NCBI GenBank assembly: GCA_036852015.1
Contig: JAANDG010000093.1
Span: 1 to 64,000, forward strand
DNA: 64,000 nt
Origin: Pelodera strongyloides
Lineage: Eukaryota; Nematoda; Chromadorea; Rhabditida; Rhabditidae
Reading direction: 5' to 3'
The translations under genes and the position numbers were made by a program. The notes beneath the pieces are model-generated. The model made no database searches, had not been told where the DNA came from, and saw only the letters and a program-made list of their open reading frames with translations. Below are positions 23,543 to 34,695 of the stretch, one piece after another; the stretch's first letter is position 1; each line of letters starts with the position of its first letter.

Positions 23543-24999
23543 TCCTACAAAGTTCACAAGATAAGAAACAAAACTAAATATATAAGAAACAGTTAATTCA
23601 CTAATGACAAAGATCCGAAAATTCATAAATGAAGAACGAAAGGAGCCACAGAAACAAGAGTACTGAATATGTTAACTTGTTCTGTAATAAGCAAGAACGT
23701 CTGGCTCGACAGTCACAACAGGGATTCTTCCACACAAAAAGAACACAGGGATTTGCGATAGCTAGAGTTCACAGGTAATAAACGCGCTCAACATGTAGAG
23801 TGCGGCGAAAAATGACTGACAAAACTGTTTTGAAGGGTCGGGCCCACCGATATAAACCTATACTTATTATTTGTTCATAATTCATAAAAATGGGTGTTTA
23901 TTACATATATGCAAACAAAATATCATTCAGATTCTTAATGGGGAAGTTTTCCGGTGAGCTTTCCTACAAAACGGATTGTTTAAAGGTGTATGCATGTTTT
24001 TATTCATATAGTGTTTCGGCAAGTGCCTTGTTCTCAGCGTCTCTACGTGCATACGTGTCTTTTTATACTGCGCCTCTTTATTCAGCATACTCTCTCGCAG
24101 GTCGCCGCGGAACCAATATCACAAACAACTACGGTACTATAAAGATGTTTTAACTTCCTTAAAAATGTTTTAACTTTTATACCCAACGTCTGACTACGGT
24201 ACCATCTGTAGGAAAACTCGCCGAAAAAAAACTTAATTATGGTGAATCTGAATGATATTTAGTTTGTATATATTGTAGTAAACGCCTTTTTATGAATTAT
24301 GAACAAATAATAAATATAGGATTATATCGATGGGCCTTGTTCGGAGGTAAAAGCTAAATTTAGCTAGTTGAACTTCTAAACAACTACTGCAAAGCATTTT
24401 TTTAAATTAATAATAACAAAATGTTCGTTTCGAGTTGCTGTGAAACAACTGATTTTGTACTTTCAATAAACGCTCCTGTGCAAAAATGCTTAAGGGGAAT
24501 TAAAAAAAAACGTTGACACGTTGCCAAGTAAGAGTCATTACTTATTACATAATAAGCATAAACAGGGTTTTCATTTTATGAAACTGATGATGCTTTGCAT
24601 TAAAATTCTAAACAACGTGACCTAGAGGAAAAAAAACAAGAAGCAAGCAGAAAACTATACGTAAAACAAAGAACAATTAATGTGAGAAAAGACGACGAGT
24701 CGAAAATTCACGTGCGATGAAACCTCACGCGCGACCAAAAAAAGGGAGCGGAATTTGATGAGACAGTATCCAGCCAATGAGCGTGCGAGCTGCCGCGCGC
24801 TATAGAATACACCACTGCAATATTCTTCGTCGCTTGGCGCAATTAGCAACGAAATTTAGACTAAGTTGTTGATTAAGTAAATAGTATATGGCATATTTCG
24901 TCATTAATAAGGCAAAATGCGCAGTTTCCTTCACAGAGAAACTGGAACAACTGTTTCGCATACGGGGTTACAATTTCCCTTTTACTCTGTTATCATTAT
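23543..24999. repeat. Segment R1, copy 1
   Basis: About 1.45 kb almost identical to 38403-40198, apart from a 312-bp foldback insertion (plus its 3-bp duplication) in the other copy. It contains a MITE with long inverted ends and is otherwise non-coding. Confidence 0.9.
23841..24336. mobile_element. MITE with terminal inverted repeats of about 95 bp, copy 1
   Basis: The left end GGCCCACCGATATAA runs to ATTCAGATTC near 23933. The right arm from GAATCTGAAT near 24243 to TATATCGATGGGCC is its reverse complement with a few mismatches. The 87-codon ORF between and across the arms has no known motif and is probably fortuitous. There is no transposase, so the element is non-autonomous. Confidence 0.75.
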
Positions 25000-26634
25000 C
25001 CTGTAATAGTACATGGTTTAAGCACTCAAACTATATAGATGATATACAGTGAAGAACCGATAGCAAAACAGGCATATCGAAAATGCATTAATTCAGAAGA
25101 ACTATCGCTCAAACAATGAAAAGCATGGATAAAATTTCATTGAATAGGGCAGCGTCTAACGACGAGTATTTTTTTGTGCATTTAGGGAATATGAACCCGG
25201 CCGAGCACCGCTCAAATAAAATATTGGCCCAATCAGAAAAAAATCATGATTGAGGATAAGTCCATCGCTTTTGATGAAGACACAGCGCCGTTTTTGAGGC
25301 AATAGGTCAGGAGTGGTTATCCGATTGATTTTTGTAGCTAGTCATGGATATATGCGCCATCCCACATAAATTCAGAACCTACCCTTTTTGCCCATCATCA
25401 GTGTATTCTGGCACACTATACTCAATCGGAGCGCTGAAGTGACTTACAAAGTGATCGTTTTAGCTAGTAACAGCATTGCAACTAGCGGAGCCATAATAAT
25501 CAGCACAATATACAGAACCATTGCGAACATATGTATGTTGTACACGACAGTGGACAAAATCGAAAATATGAATGAGGTTAATTATTGAGCAGTTGTATAA
25601 TGGAAGCATAGACTAGTTCCTGGAAGCACATATATATGTGGTCTGCGGCCATTGTTGGTATTTACATTTTTTAGTTTCAATGCTTACGATAATGTATGTC
25701 AGTATACTCTGCGTTTCCTCTGCGATCACAGCCCAACACTCACAAATCGATCTAACTATTTGCTCACCGAATCTTTCAATGTGAGTGCTACTGCTCACCT
25801 CGATTCAAAGCTAGTCATATCAGTGAATCTTCATTGAGTCACATATAGATTCAGTTAGCTACAAGAATTGGGCACGTTTTGTTTAAGACGCCTGCTAGTT
25901 TTCAAGCAGTATTGTAGAGTTAGATAAAGAAACCGATGGACAACATTCAAAATAGCAACAGTTCAAATCCATCCAGGGCTTGCAACCCATAAACCGAAAA
26001 CCTATATTGTCGTCACTGCTATCATTTGGTTTGTTAAAGCTATACATCCTGCAAAAGAACACATTTCCTTACGTGAAGAATACAACCCCCGTTTTATTCC
26101 AGTAGTCAGGTTGCATGGTTGTACTTTCAATAGGTGGACGGCGGAAGAAGTGTGTCGGACGCATGATCACCGATGATCTCAACGGCATCGAATAAATACA
26201 TCAGCCACGTAGGAGAGAATATAACACAATGACGGGGTGATTCGTAGTTGTATGTGAGAAGGCCTTGTAGTAATAAACATACAAATAGAGAGGTGTCGAA
26301 TGTGCATTGCGAATTGCACACTGAAATTGCTGACATGCTGACGTTAAAGGAAGCCCACTTCGTCAGCTGTGTTTCACATTCTCCATTCAAAGGGACGGCT
26401 CACCAAATTACAGTGCCTCTTCGGCCAGAAGCTCATAAAGCGAAAAGCGATCTTCGAATGCTACGTTGTTTTTGTGTGTGCTCATGTGAATGTAGAATAT
26501 CGGCACAACTAAAAGACCGATTTATTTAGAATAAATACAAACATTATATAAAAACCCGCATGCAAAAAAAAACGAATATATTTTTAGCGAAATATACAGG
26601 TAATCTTCATAATATTAAACCTTAAAACTACAGT
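25000..26634. other. Intergenic, one satellite-like fragment
   Basis: At about 25190-25280 sequence resembles the degenerate repeats near 37-38 kb (GCTCAAATAAAATATTG; CTTTTGATGAAG). An open minus-strand stretch ending at 26129 was considered but is not supported as a gene. Confidence 0.45.
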
Positions 26635-26870
26635 GAAATCCTACAAATAAATGAAATCCTACTAAGAACAAAATACTGCATAATACATTAAACGGTAGGA
26701 AACAATTACTTATTACGGCAATGTCTTAATTATTACGGCAATGTCTCCAGTGAACTTCCACAAATAAATGAAATCCTACAATGAACAAACTACGGTATGA
26801 AACATTAAATAGTAAGAAACAATTACTACGGCAGTGTCTTAATTATTACGGCAATGTCTTAAAAATCTCC
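26635..26870. repeat. Tandem duplication, two units of about 120-130 bp
   Basis: Two imperfect units share AATAAATGAAATCCTAC and each ends with copies of TTATTACGGCAATGTCTTAA. It lies just 3' of the gene C stop and may be in its 3' UTR. Confidence 0.7.
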
Positions 26871-28569
26871 CTATTCCGACATTTTGGGCTTCTTAAGCGA
26901 GGGAGCACTTTCGGCTGCATCGTCTAAATAATGTTTATTGTCTGTGAGGATCGTAAACATACAAGAAGTCCCTGTGTAATGAGACATTCATCAATACTAA
27001 TCAATAATTATATTAGTTCATTAATGCAATTGGTATGTGCTGATTTGGAAGGCAAAATACAAAGCAAGCAACTCTGCAACTGACCCGCACGGTGCACCGC
27101 AGACTTTCCCGCATGGTGCGGGTTTGCAGGACCGCACATGCGGGAAAGTCTGCGGTGCACCGTGCGGATATGTCTGCAGGGGGAAAAATTCGAAAAATAA
27201 TTTAATGCTTGTTTATTGTGTAATTTAGTATATTACATATTATGTGCTATGTAGAACACTTCACATAACATATATTATATGAATAAAGCCTCATAAGACA
27301 TAAGCACATGGGTGGAATTGAACCCTGACCACTCATCTGTAGTCAGCGCCTTCAACCACTCAGCCATAACCGCACATGTGGCAAAAGGATGGAAAGGCGG
27401 AGACGTCTCTCGGCTGGCAGTCATTTGGACTATGTCCTAAGCGTTTTAGGGAGGCAACTTTTTTGCGTGGCGGGTTTGTCTGCAGGAAACCATGCGGGTA
27501 TGTCTGCGGGAAAGTCTGCGGGTATGTCTGCGGGAAAGTCTGCGCCTCGCGGTTATGTCTGCGGGAAAGTCTGCCGCATGGTTGGGCGAACAAAAGTGTC
27601 GCAATGTGAAATTTCAGCGAGTTTCCGCATGATGGCAGAGTATGCGGGAAAGTATGCGGGAAAGTCTGCAGCTCTGCGGGAAAGTCTGCGCGCACGCCAC
27701 ACCATGCGGGAAAGTATGCACGCACGCCCGAAACATGCGGGAAAGTATGCGCCGCACTATGCGCCCCAGAACGTAGAACAACGAGTGATGTGGCAAAATA
27801 CCTGAAGAAGAGCTGGTCCTCTGCCGCAGTCGCTTAGACCGGCGAAGTGGTGGTATCTGCGGACTTGCAGGGCGCTGTGGTTCGTCCTGCACTACTGCAG
27901 CCCCCACGGGATCTGAAGTTGGTGTTTAGTCAGGAGTTACAAGCGCTTAAGCCGATAGAGAAATATTGGTCTATTCACATGCCAAGCACACTATTCGCTT
28001 ACAATTGATTCCTTAAAACCTGTAGGGTGTTCAATATCCTGGTACAATACCTTGAGCGTGTAGTCTTCGTCCCGGTCGAGGAGGGGGTGGACGGAGATAT
28101 TTCTGAGTACGGATCCTGTGCTCAATCAGAGCCTCCTCTTCAGCCACTTTCCTTCTTGCAATCAGAGCCTCCTCGTCAGCTACTTTCCTTCTTGCAGCTT
28201 CATTGTGATTCCTTTCTAAACATTATCTATTACATCCATTAGATACGGCGATGTATATATTTTCCCGTTTATGAACTAAACATAAATAGGGTAGCCGTTA
28301 TAGATACATTGTAAACCGAAAATGAAGGTACAATCCGCGTGCAGCGCAGAAAAATCAAGAAACGCCTACGTTCGCTCCAAATTGCATAGAATGATAAAAC
28401 GGATGGAATGTAGTAAACTAACATGGGTTCCAAAAAAGGAGCACTCACCTGAGACCGCATTTTTCGGAAAGATCCCAATGAACTCAATGTCGTCTTCTTC
28501 ACCAGCTGACGATTCAGAATCGGTATTCCACATATAGGTTTCATCTTCATCAAAAACTCTATTAGTCAT
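26871..28569 (-). CDS. Gene C: small acidic/basic, probably nuclear protein, 4 exons
   Basis: Exons, high to low: 28569-28449, 28215-28051, 27912-27802, 26923-26871, total 149 residues. All introns are phase 1 and the phases close to the TAG at 26871-26873. ATTCAG ends six bases before ATG 28569, a trans-splice candidate. Residues 1-40 are very acidic (FDEDETYMW; SAGEEDDIEF). Residues about 45-72 hold a 12-residue charged repeat, ARRKVADEEALI then ARRKVAEEEALI, likely helical. Then comes a Pro/Arg stretch and a nuclear-localisation-like RRSKRLRQR, ending SLKKPKMSE. No known domain; nuclear location is inferred from composition. The last intron (878 bp) holds a GC-rich minisatellite, a long hairpin and a tRNA-like sequence. 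Confidence 0.7.
27085..27167. repeat. Perfect 31-bp inverted repeat with 21-nt loop
   Basis: 27085-27115 is the exact reverse complement of 27137-27167. The arms are GC-rich and contain the minisatellite motif GCGGGAAAGTCTGCGG. Located in the last intron of gene C. Confidence 0.92.
27303..27377 (-). pseudogene. tRNA-like sequence (A and B box), tRNA pseudogene or SINE part
   Basis: On the minus strand TGGCTGAGTGGTTGAAGGC looks like the D-arm/A box of a Ser/Leu-type tRNA, and GGGTTCAATTCC like a B box/T arm about 35 nt later. Acceptor and T stems do not pair properly and the long variable arm is missing, so it is not a working tRNA. Confidence 0.5.
27466..27770. repeat. GC-rich 12-bp minisatellite
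   Basis: Tandem and dispersed units TGCGGGAAAGTC alternate with TGCGGGTATGTC; the array is tightest at 27492-27545 and looser, with GCGGGAAAGTATGC units, up to about 27765. The period is a multiple of three, so both strands are open over long stretches (for example repeats of CGKVCGYV or QTFPQTYP). These ORFs are a consequence of the repeat. Confidence 0.85.
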
Positions 28570-28575
28570 CTTGAG

Positions 28576-29863
28576 CTGAATAAGCAAGAGGTCAAAATAG
28601 AAGGCAATCGAGGAATTACAATCAAAAAGTAGTAAAGATGTCTATTGATCGACACAAATCGAACTCAGCATCGTCGTTTCGAGGATTCCAAGATGTGAGC
28701 TCCAAAAGAAAGTCATCATAATTGGAATCGTAATTTACACATATAATGAAAAGATGGAGCGTAATATACGACGGAGAAGGCAAGCAAATAGGGAAAAAAA
28801 GCACTGTCCGATGGCATATTGAACTTGTTTCATGATTTCGGGGCATATGCACGGGTCGTCGAAAAAGCTTGAGATGAACGGCAAAGACACTGGATAGACT
28901 GGAGAGCCATTGCGGTCCGTTCTTTTTAAGGAATAATGCTTATGATTAGAAATTGATGTTGAAGATTAAAAGTTCACGAAAAGAAAAAAACAAGCAAAGG
29001 GGCAATACCGGCGATGGAAAAAAGGGGCGCACTTCGACCGGGAACATACTGTGTTATGCCAAAGAGTGTTATGCCAAAGAGTGTTATGGGTGTTATGCCA
29101 AATTAGAGTGACAATTACTGTCATTTGTGGAAACTATCGAAATTATTAATACGCATGGTAAGTAGGAGCAGGAAGATATCTATGACATCTAGGACGTCGT
29201 CGCTTTAAAATCCGAACGTTTTTCTTGTTTATATATGCCAAGTGTGAAGCAAATAAGAAGGTTTAATAGCAGCACATTAATCTATGCAACTGGTATGTGG
29301 GGGTCTATGTGACAGTCCAAGTGGGGCACGGCGCGAAAAGAGAGCAACGGCCCGAGGCAGTGCAGAGGAACACATTGCCATAGGCAAGGAGGCAACTCGA
29401 CGTTCCAGAGCCGACAAAAATAAGAAAAACTGAATTTAGAACCAATTTAGAATTTCGCCTAGTCTAACTAGGTTACGAATACTATGGTAAGGATAGAAAT
29501 ATATAATTGCGAGAGACATTGATAAGCGCAGTCCTGAACTTAACCTCCCGGAATACGGTACATAGCCCAGGAAGGTATTGCACATACACAAAAATGTAAA
29601 CTACACATTTCAATGTTTCATTAAAAAAAAATCGGAAACGCACGGATGAAGACAGTCAACAAATGTTAAAAAGTCAAGGCATCAAACTCTGTAAGGAGTA
29701 GGAGGCCTCACTCACGTCTGACAGGGCATAAGAAATGGGTTATACCATTTTGAAGAAAAAATGTGCATAAATTCAATGAGAAAAACTGGTGATGGAACAG
29801 TAAACAAAGTACGAACAATGCGCGCGAAATCAATTCAAATCCAAGACAGACAGTGACCCTCGA
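28576..29863. other. Intergenic, one short tandem repeat
   Basis: 29051-29102 has three to four copies of GTGTTATGCCAAAGA. No gene seen otherwise. Confidence 0.5.
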
Positions 29864-30968
29864 GTGTGATTCACCGACTAGACCACTGGACTAGACCACT
29901 GGAAGCAATTGCACAGTCCAGTTGCCCATAGTGAAACTGACCATTATCGAAGATAACAAGGTACAGTGTGAAGGAAGTACAAAGCCCTTTATACTTATGT
30001 GAAAAAATCAAGACATTTACCATATTTTGGAGGAACACTGAAACGAGTAGTTTATAGATTTGGTTTTTGAGTTGTTAGCAACAGGAATGGAAGTTCATTT
30101 TGCCCAAAAGGACCGGGGTCATTGAATTTGCTTATTTGGTATAATTAGTGGGAAACATGCGGTGGCAAACATGATCAATTGTAGGAAACCGGAAACGCAT
30201 TAAAAAGCTATCTAAATGCTAGCCTTTGGTATCGACGATGTTTAAGAAATCGCGTTGTTTTATATTGCTGCTTTAGACTGTATGTCTAATACCATCCGTC
30301 AAAATGAAATCCGCTGAGGCTAGAGAGTATAGCAACGACGGTCTAAGGTCTTCGGGCCGAGCATTATTTCACCTGGACCTACTGTATCCCTGTTTCTTGA
30401 TCAATAACTAGATTCTGGCCCTATGGTTGTCATCGGTTGGAATTTGCATCGGATTGTTTAAACTTTCAACTAGTCCCACTATCAAACATATGATTACTCT
30501 TCTATGTATATTATTTCTGGCAAAATTGTCAGTTGTATCCATAGCAGTCGTTTATAGACATTGCAAATAAACGAAATGATCCCTTTCTGCAAGTTGGTGC
30601 AAGTGTGAAACTGTTTTTGCTTATGGGGAAAACTCATGTATGATACTTTTTGTCTTACTGTGTTTTTCAGTTGGCACTCCATAAAGCAGGTTACAATTGC
30701 TTCCGAAAACATTCGGAAAACTCGAAGATGTGCGTCGATAAGCATGGCAAAAAAGTGAATTGCTGTGAAATGCTTGGTTTTCATTTTCGACCAATTACAG
30801 TATTGCGACATATTTTTCGCATTAAGATACGAAGAAAAAATTGAAATATTTATTCCTTAGGGTGGACTAAAAAACGCATATCAGACGGTACAAAATAAAG
30901 ACAGCACAACCATTAGTAAGAAGGAATCGACAGATCCTTACCCGTAGGCAAGCTATAATATTTAACAT
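29864..30968. repeat. Segment R2, copy 1
   Basis: About 1.1 kb, roughly 95% or more identical to 40222-41317, with a more distant third copy at about 41640-42050. A 64-codon stretch (LALHKAGYNCFRKH...) is kept in both close copies, preceded by TTTTTCAG, but it is not conserved as an ORF in the third copy, so I do not call it a gene. The unit may be an old transposon. Confidence 0.88.
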
Positions 30969-31163
30969 ATAATAAAATGAACCCTTCTACGGCAAGACAG
31001 AAACTTAAACTTTTAACATAAAGTATATATTGCTGTATAATGTATAATGTATAAGTATAATGTGACACACAGAAGCAGTATAACAAATAGGAATTAAGTT
31101 GTATAACGTTTAACTATTGCATAATGACCCTGAAATTAGCAAGGAGATTATCAAAGGTGCTTT

Positions 31164-31329
31164 TCAATATTCATAAAACGGATAGTTGGAGTGCATCAAA
31201 AAAGTCCTAACAGGTGTGTTTACTAAGTAAGGACACTCTATAACATGCATAAATAAAAAGATAATACGATTCCAAGAGACTACGTGGCGCATTGACAACT
31301 TTCTTGTCCCTGACCATCTTTCCCGGGTT
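31164..31329. repeat. Partial copy of the sequence 3' of gene D
   Basis: Matches about 42390-42545 (GTGCATCAAAAAA...AAAGATAATA.GATTCCAAG...GACAACTTTCTTGTC). It includes a B-box-like GGTTTCGAATC, discussed at the second copy. Confidence 0.7.
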
Positions 31330-31625
31330 TCGAATCTCACCCCGCAAACATCTTGCAAACATCGTCCTGTCATCCCCACATCCTGGGCATTCTGAAATAC
31401 AAAGTAAGTTTAGTATTAAACACATCAAAACGTATGTCATTCAATTGGGTTTGGCAAAATAGAGGATCATGCCACCACTCCATTATTACGAATGGAGCTT
31501 TTTAGGACGCAATCTTCCTAAAGGGACAGGCCCATCAAAATAAACGTATAACTATTAAGATATTTTCGGCATAGTTGTGATACGGTCATGCACTGCTTCA
31601 AGAAAATTATGATTGGATTTATAAA
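31330..31625 (-). pseudogene. Decayed partial copy of gene D (exons 3 and 4)
   Basis: 31350-31600 aligns with 43420-43650: the exon 4 start is kept (TTTCAG then the CPGCGDD codons), as are the intron before it and the exon 3 end (CATGC.CTGCTTCAAGAA). Exons 5 and 6 and most of exon 4 are missing; the sequence joins directly to what lies 3' of gene D. It cannot encode the protein. Confidence 0.7.
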
Positions 31626-31630
31626 TTAAT

Positions 31631-33204
31631 CAGTTGATCGTCAGGTTCTTTCCAACGCAGTATTCACTAAATAAGGGGCGTTGGTTGCGAATAGCAATGC
31701 GGTATGAAACGAATGTTATATCTACGCAACTTTAATAAGAATAAGCGTAAAGGCAATTATGACTTTGTACAACGGTTTTCACTCTTCCCATAGTAGCCGC
31801 CTTTAGCTCCTCAGTCATATAAGTTGCTCACTTGTGGACAAACTTAAAATTTGTCACGCAAGTTAGCCCGGCGCAATAGCACCATTTCAGGTTAGCACCA
31901 TGGTTGCTGGTAAAATACTTCCCGCGGATAAACCTGCGAATTCTTAGCTTTAAGAAATACGGCTTTCACAGCAATTTGTTTGCAATTCTGAAGCTTCTGC
32001 GCAAGAAAGTCTACAAAATTTTGATTCATGATTCACCCCCGTTGGTGTTTTCCAGTGTGGATTTGCTTTATTATAAACCGTAATCAGTTACGCGCCCTTC
32101 ATTTTCGTGGTCCCGACCTTTTAACGATGCATTGGCTGCAATCCTGAGTTCTGACCCTGTCACTTACTTCCTAGCGTTTGCACCCCGGTTTTTTTGCACG
32201 TTTTATTCATCAAATAATGTGTAGTTCATCATAGGGTAAAGCATAGGGCCACATAATTTAATTCAAAACGGACTTAAAATAACCAAATGATACTAATAAA
32301 GGCGATGTTTCGTCTTTTACGATGCTTCAAATTTATACATATTTTATGGGTTTTCTTAGAAATAAGAATCGGAAATTTAATTAAGAACCTTTTTTCACAG
32401 TTGTCTGCTGCTTCAAACAAATGCTCTGGTATCAATATGAAGACTCTGCGCGTGCCAAACTCTAGGAGTCTCTGCGAAAAAGGGAACAACACTGGCGTAG
32501 GTCGTTGGCCACTGTAAACTTCTCCAACAAGCATAACCGCACGGTTGCGCGGTGGGATTCAATTCTGGTGGGCACAACGACTACTCTACAACGATACTCT
32601 GGTTCTGCTCAAAACGCATTTTCATCGAAAAACAGACGTTGATTTTCCCCTTCTCTTCGACTTGAAGGGGCAACTTGTCGCGAACTTATGCACAATATTG
32701 TAGAACATTTGATGGCGAGAATTTCTGTGAAAATGATCAATGGTTATGACGTATGCAGTTGATTATATGATTTCCATTGGGTGTTCCGCATGGTCGAATA
32801 AAATTCAGCTTCTTAGCCACGTCATGACTACCTTCTAAGTGGACCAAAAAAAAACAAGGAGAATTTTTTTTTAGAGAAATTCTCGGCCCGGAAACTTCTC
32901 CAACAGGAAAAGCATATGAGACTGAATGCAGGTACATAACAAGATGTTCCGTCCTCTTTACAGATAGTCCTTTTCGCGTGCTATTTGGACACGCCTCATG
33001 CTTTTTTTTTCTTTTGCTCTTTTTGGAATAGTGCTCTAAACACGTCTCACGAAAACATCTAAATTCGTATATTTCCAAATAAGACGAAATCTATTGTGTG
33101 CCGTCATGCACACGTGCTTCCGTGAACTTGATACAGGCAACAACAAACCAAGCCCTCATAGTGAAATCCACTGATCGAAGGCTTGCAACAACTGTGTACA
33201 ACCT
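31631..33204. other. Intergenic, no supported gene
   Basis: Possible exon-like stretches (for example minus strand about 32400-32520) lack a consistent model. CTTCTCCAACA occurs at 32519 and 32896. Otherwise nothing recognised. Confidence 0.4.
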
Positions 33205-33603
33205 AACACATCCGCCCGCGACACAATTTTTTAGGTTTGGTACGACGTGTACAATTTCAAACATGCTCAACAACGAGCGCCAAGCTTGTAATTGTCTAAG
33301 CTAATATGAAACAACCAGCCCGAGAAGCCTCGGTGCTAACACATCCGCCCGCGACACGATTTTTTAGGTTTGGTACGACGTGTACAATTTCAAACATGCT
33401 CAACAACGAGCGCAAAGCTTGTAATTGTCTAAGCTAATATGAAACAACCAGCCCGAGAAGCCTCGGTGCTAACACATCCGCCCGCGACACATTTTTTTAG
33501 GTTTGGTACGACGTGTACAATTTCAAACATGCTCAACAACGAGCGCAAAGCTTGGAATTGTCTAAGCTAATATGAAACAACCAGCCCGAGAAGCCTCGGT
33601 GCT
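33205..33603. repeat. Tandem repeat, three units of 133 bp
   Basis: Units begin at 33205, 33338 and 33471 with AACACATCCGCCCGCGACAC and end with AGCCTCGGTGCT (last unit) or a variant. They differ by only a few bases. Each holds the near-palindrome GTACGACGTGTAC. The first unit is preceded by unique sequence. Confidence 0.93.
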
Positions 33604-34192
33604 TCCAAATGTCATTACGCATTACGCCAAAATCCAATATATTATTATATTCCGGCCGACAACAATTACCTTCCTTTAAGCAATGAGGAAGCGTTGACTC
33701 CAAGGTGTTGAAACTTTCGTTACTTCAGTTGTAAACATCAATACTTGACAAAAAATAACGTATTTATTAACGTGACACAAATAGTAACAGAAACGCTGGG
33801 CTATGAATATACAACTAGCAACACAACGAGAATCGGAAAGCATACTGATAACAACATGTATAATGTGCGAAAAAAAGAGAATATAATGAATGACGCATCT
33901 AATAAAATACACCTCAATAATATGCGAGTCAAGAAGAGTAACATCGAAACATGGCGAATGAAATATAACACGAAAACAGAACTATAAGAGTGAAGACACC
34001 TGAAAATTTAAATAAATTAAAATATGAACAAATGCTAGCATATAAGAATACCATGTTCCAATCAAGCTAATAAGGCCTCTCCTCTACACTCTGTAACGGA
34101 CGCATCATGTAGGAGACCACCAAAACAAAACAAAAGAAAACATGGATGTGCAATAAAGGGATGCAAATATAAGCGATAAAAATATGCGATAT

Positions 34193-34620
34193 GGAGAATA
34201 TATGGTGATAATTCCAATATTGTTAAACTGCGTCAAGAAACTTCTATCAAGTAAGTTTATATCATCGGTTTCGGCTACTGGTATAATCCGCACTAAACAA
34301 AGATATTTGACCAGCGTTCAAGAGCGAAACGCGCATACAAAAAAAACAACTTATATACATCCAGAAGTAGTGTTAACTAATGGTAAGCTAAAAAAAAGCT
34401 AACAATGTAAGCTAACAAGGAGATTATATGGTGTATAATTCCAATATTGTTAAATTGCATCAAGAAAATTCTATCAGGTAAGTTTATATAATCGGTTTCG
34501 GCTAGGACATGGTATAATTCGCACTAAGCAAAAGATACCTGACCAGCGTTCAAAAGCGAAAGCGCATACAACAAAAACAATTTATATACATTCAGAAGTA
34601 GTGTTAATTAATGGTAAGCT
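34193..34620. repeat. Diverged tandem duplication of about 226 bp
   Basis: Two units from GGAGAATATATGGTG (34193) and GGAGATTATATGGTG (34419), sharing CCAATATTGTTAAA, ATCGGTTTCGGCTA and AGAAGTAGTGTTAA with many small differences. Confidence 0.85.
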
Positions 34621-34695
34621 AACAGCATCTAATGGTAAGCTATAGATCAACGACAGTAAGCACAATAAAACTGAATAAGTAACATATCAGACGCA

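Noticed and set aside
23890..24153. 87-codon ORF, also present at 38760-39023
   Set aside because: It lies inside a MITE and is partly made by its inverted repeat; conservation follows from the segment duplication and no motif is present.
26129..26390. Minus-strand ORF ending GDHASDTLLPPSTY, considered as the last exon of gene C
   Set aside because: It matches the needed phase but the exon at 26923-26871 is nearer, fits the phase and has a better composition for a nuclear protein. Without it there is no gene model for this ORF.
27376..27805. Long overlapping ORFs on both strands
   Set aside because: The 12-bp minisatellite period keeps frames open; the repetitive peptides are not credible genes.
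30650..30844. 64-codon plus-strand ORF kept in both R2 copies (41001-41195), with an acceptor-like TTTTTCAG
   Set aside because: The third, older R2 copy does not keep the frame and no partner exon was found.
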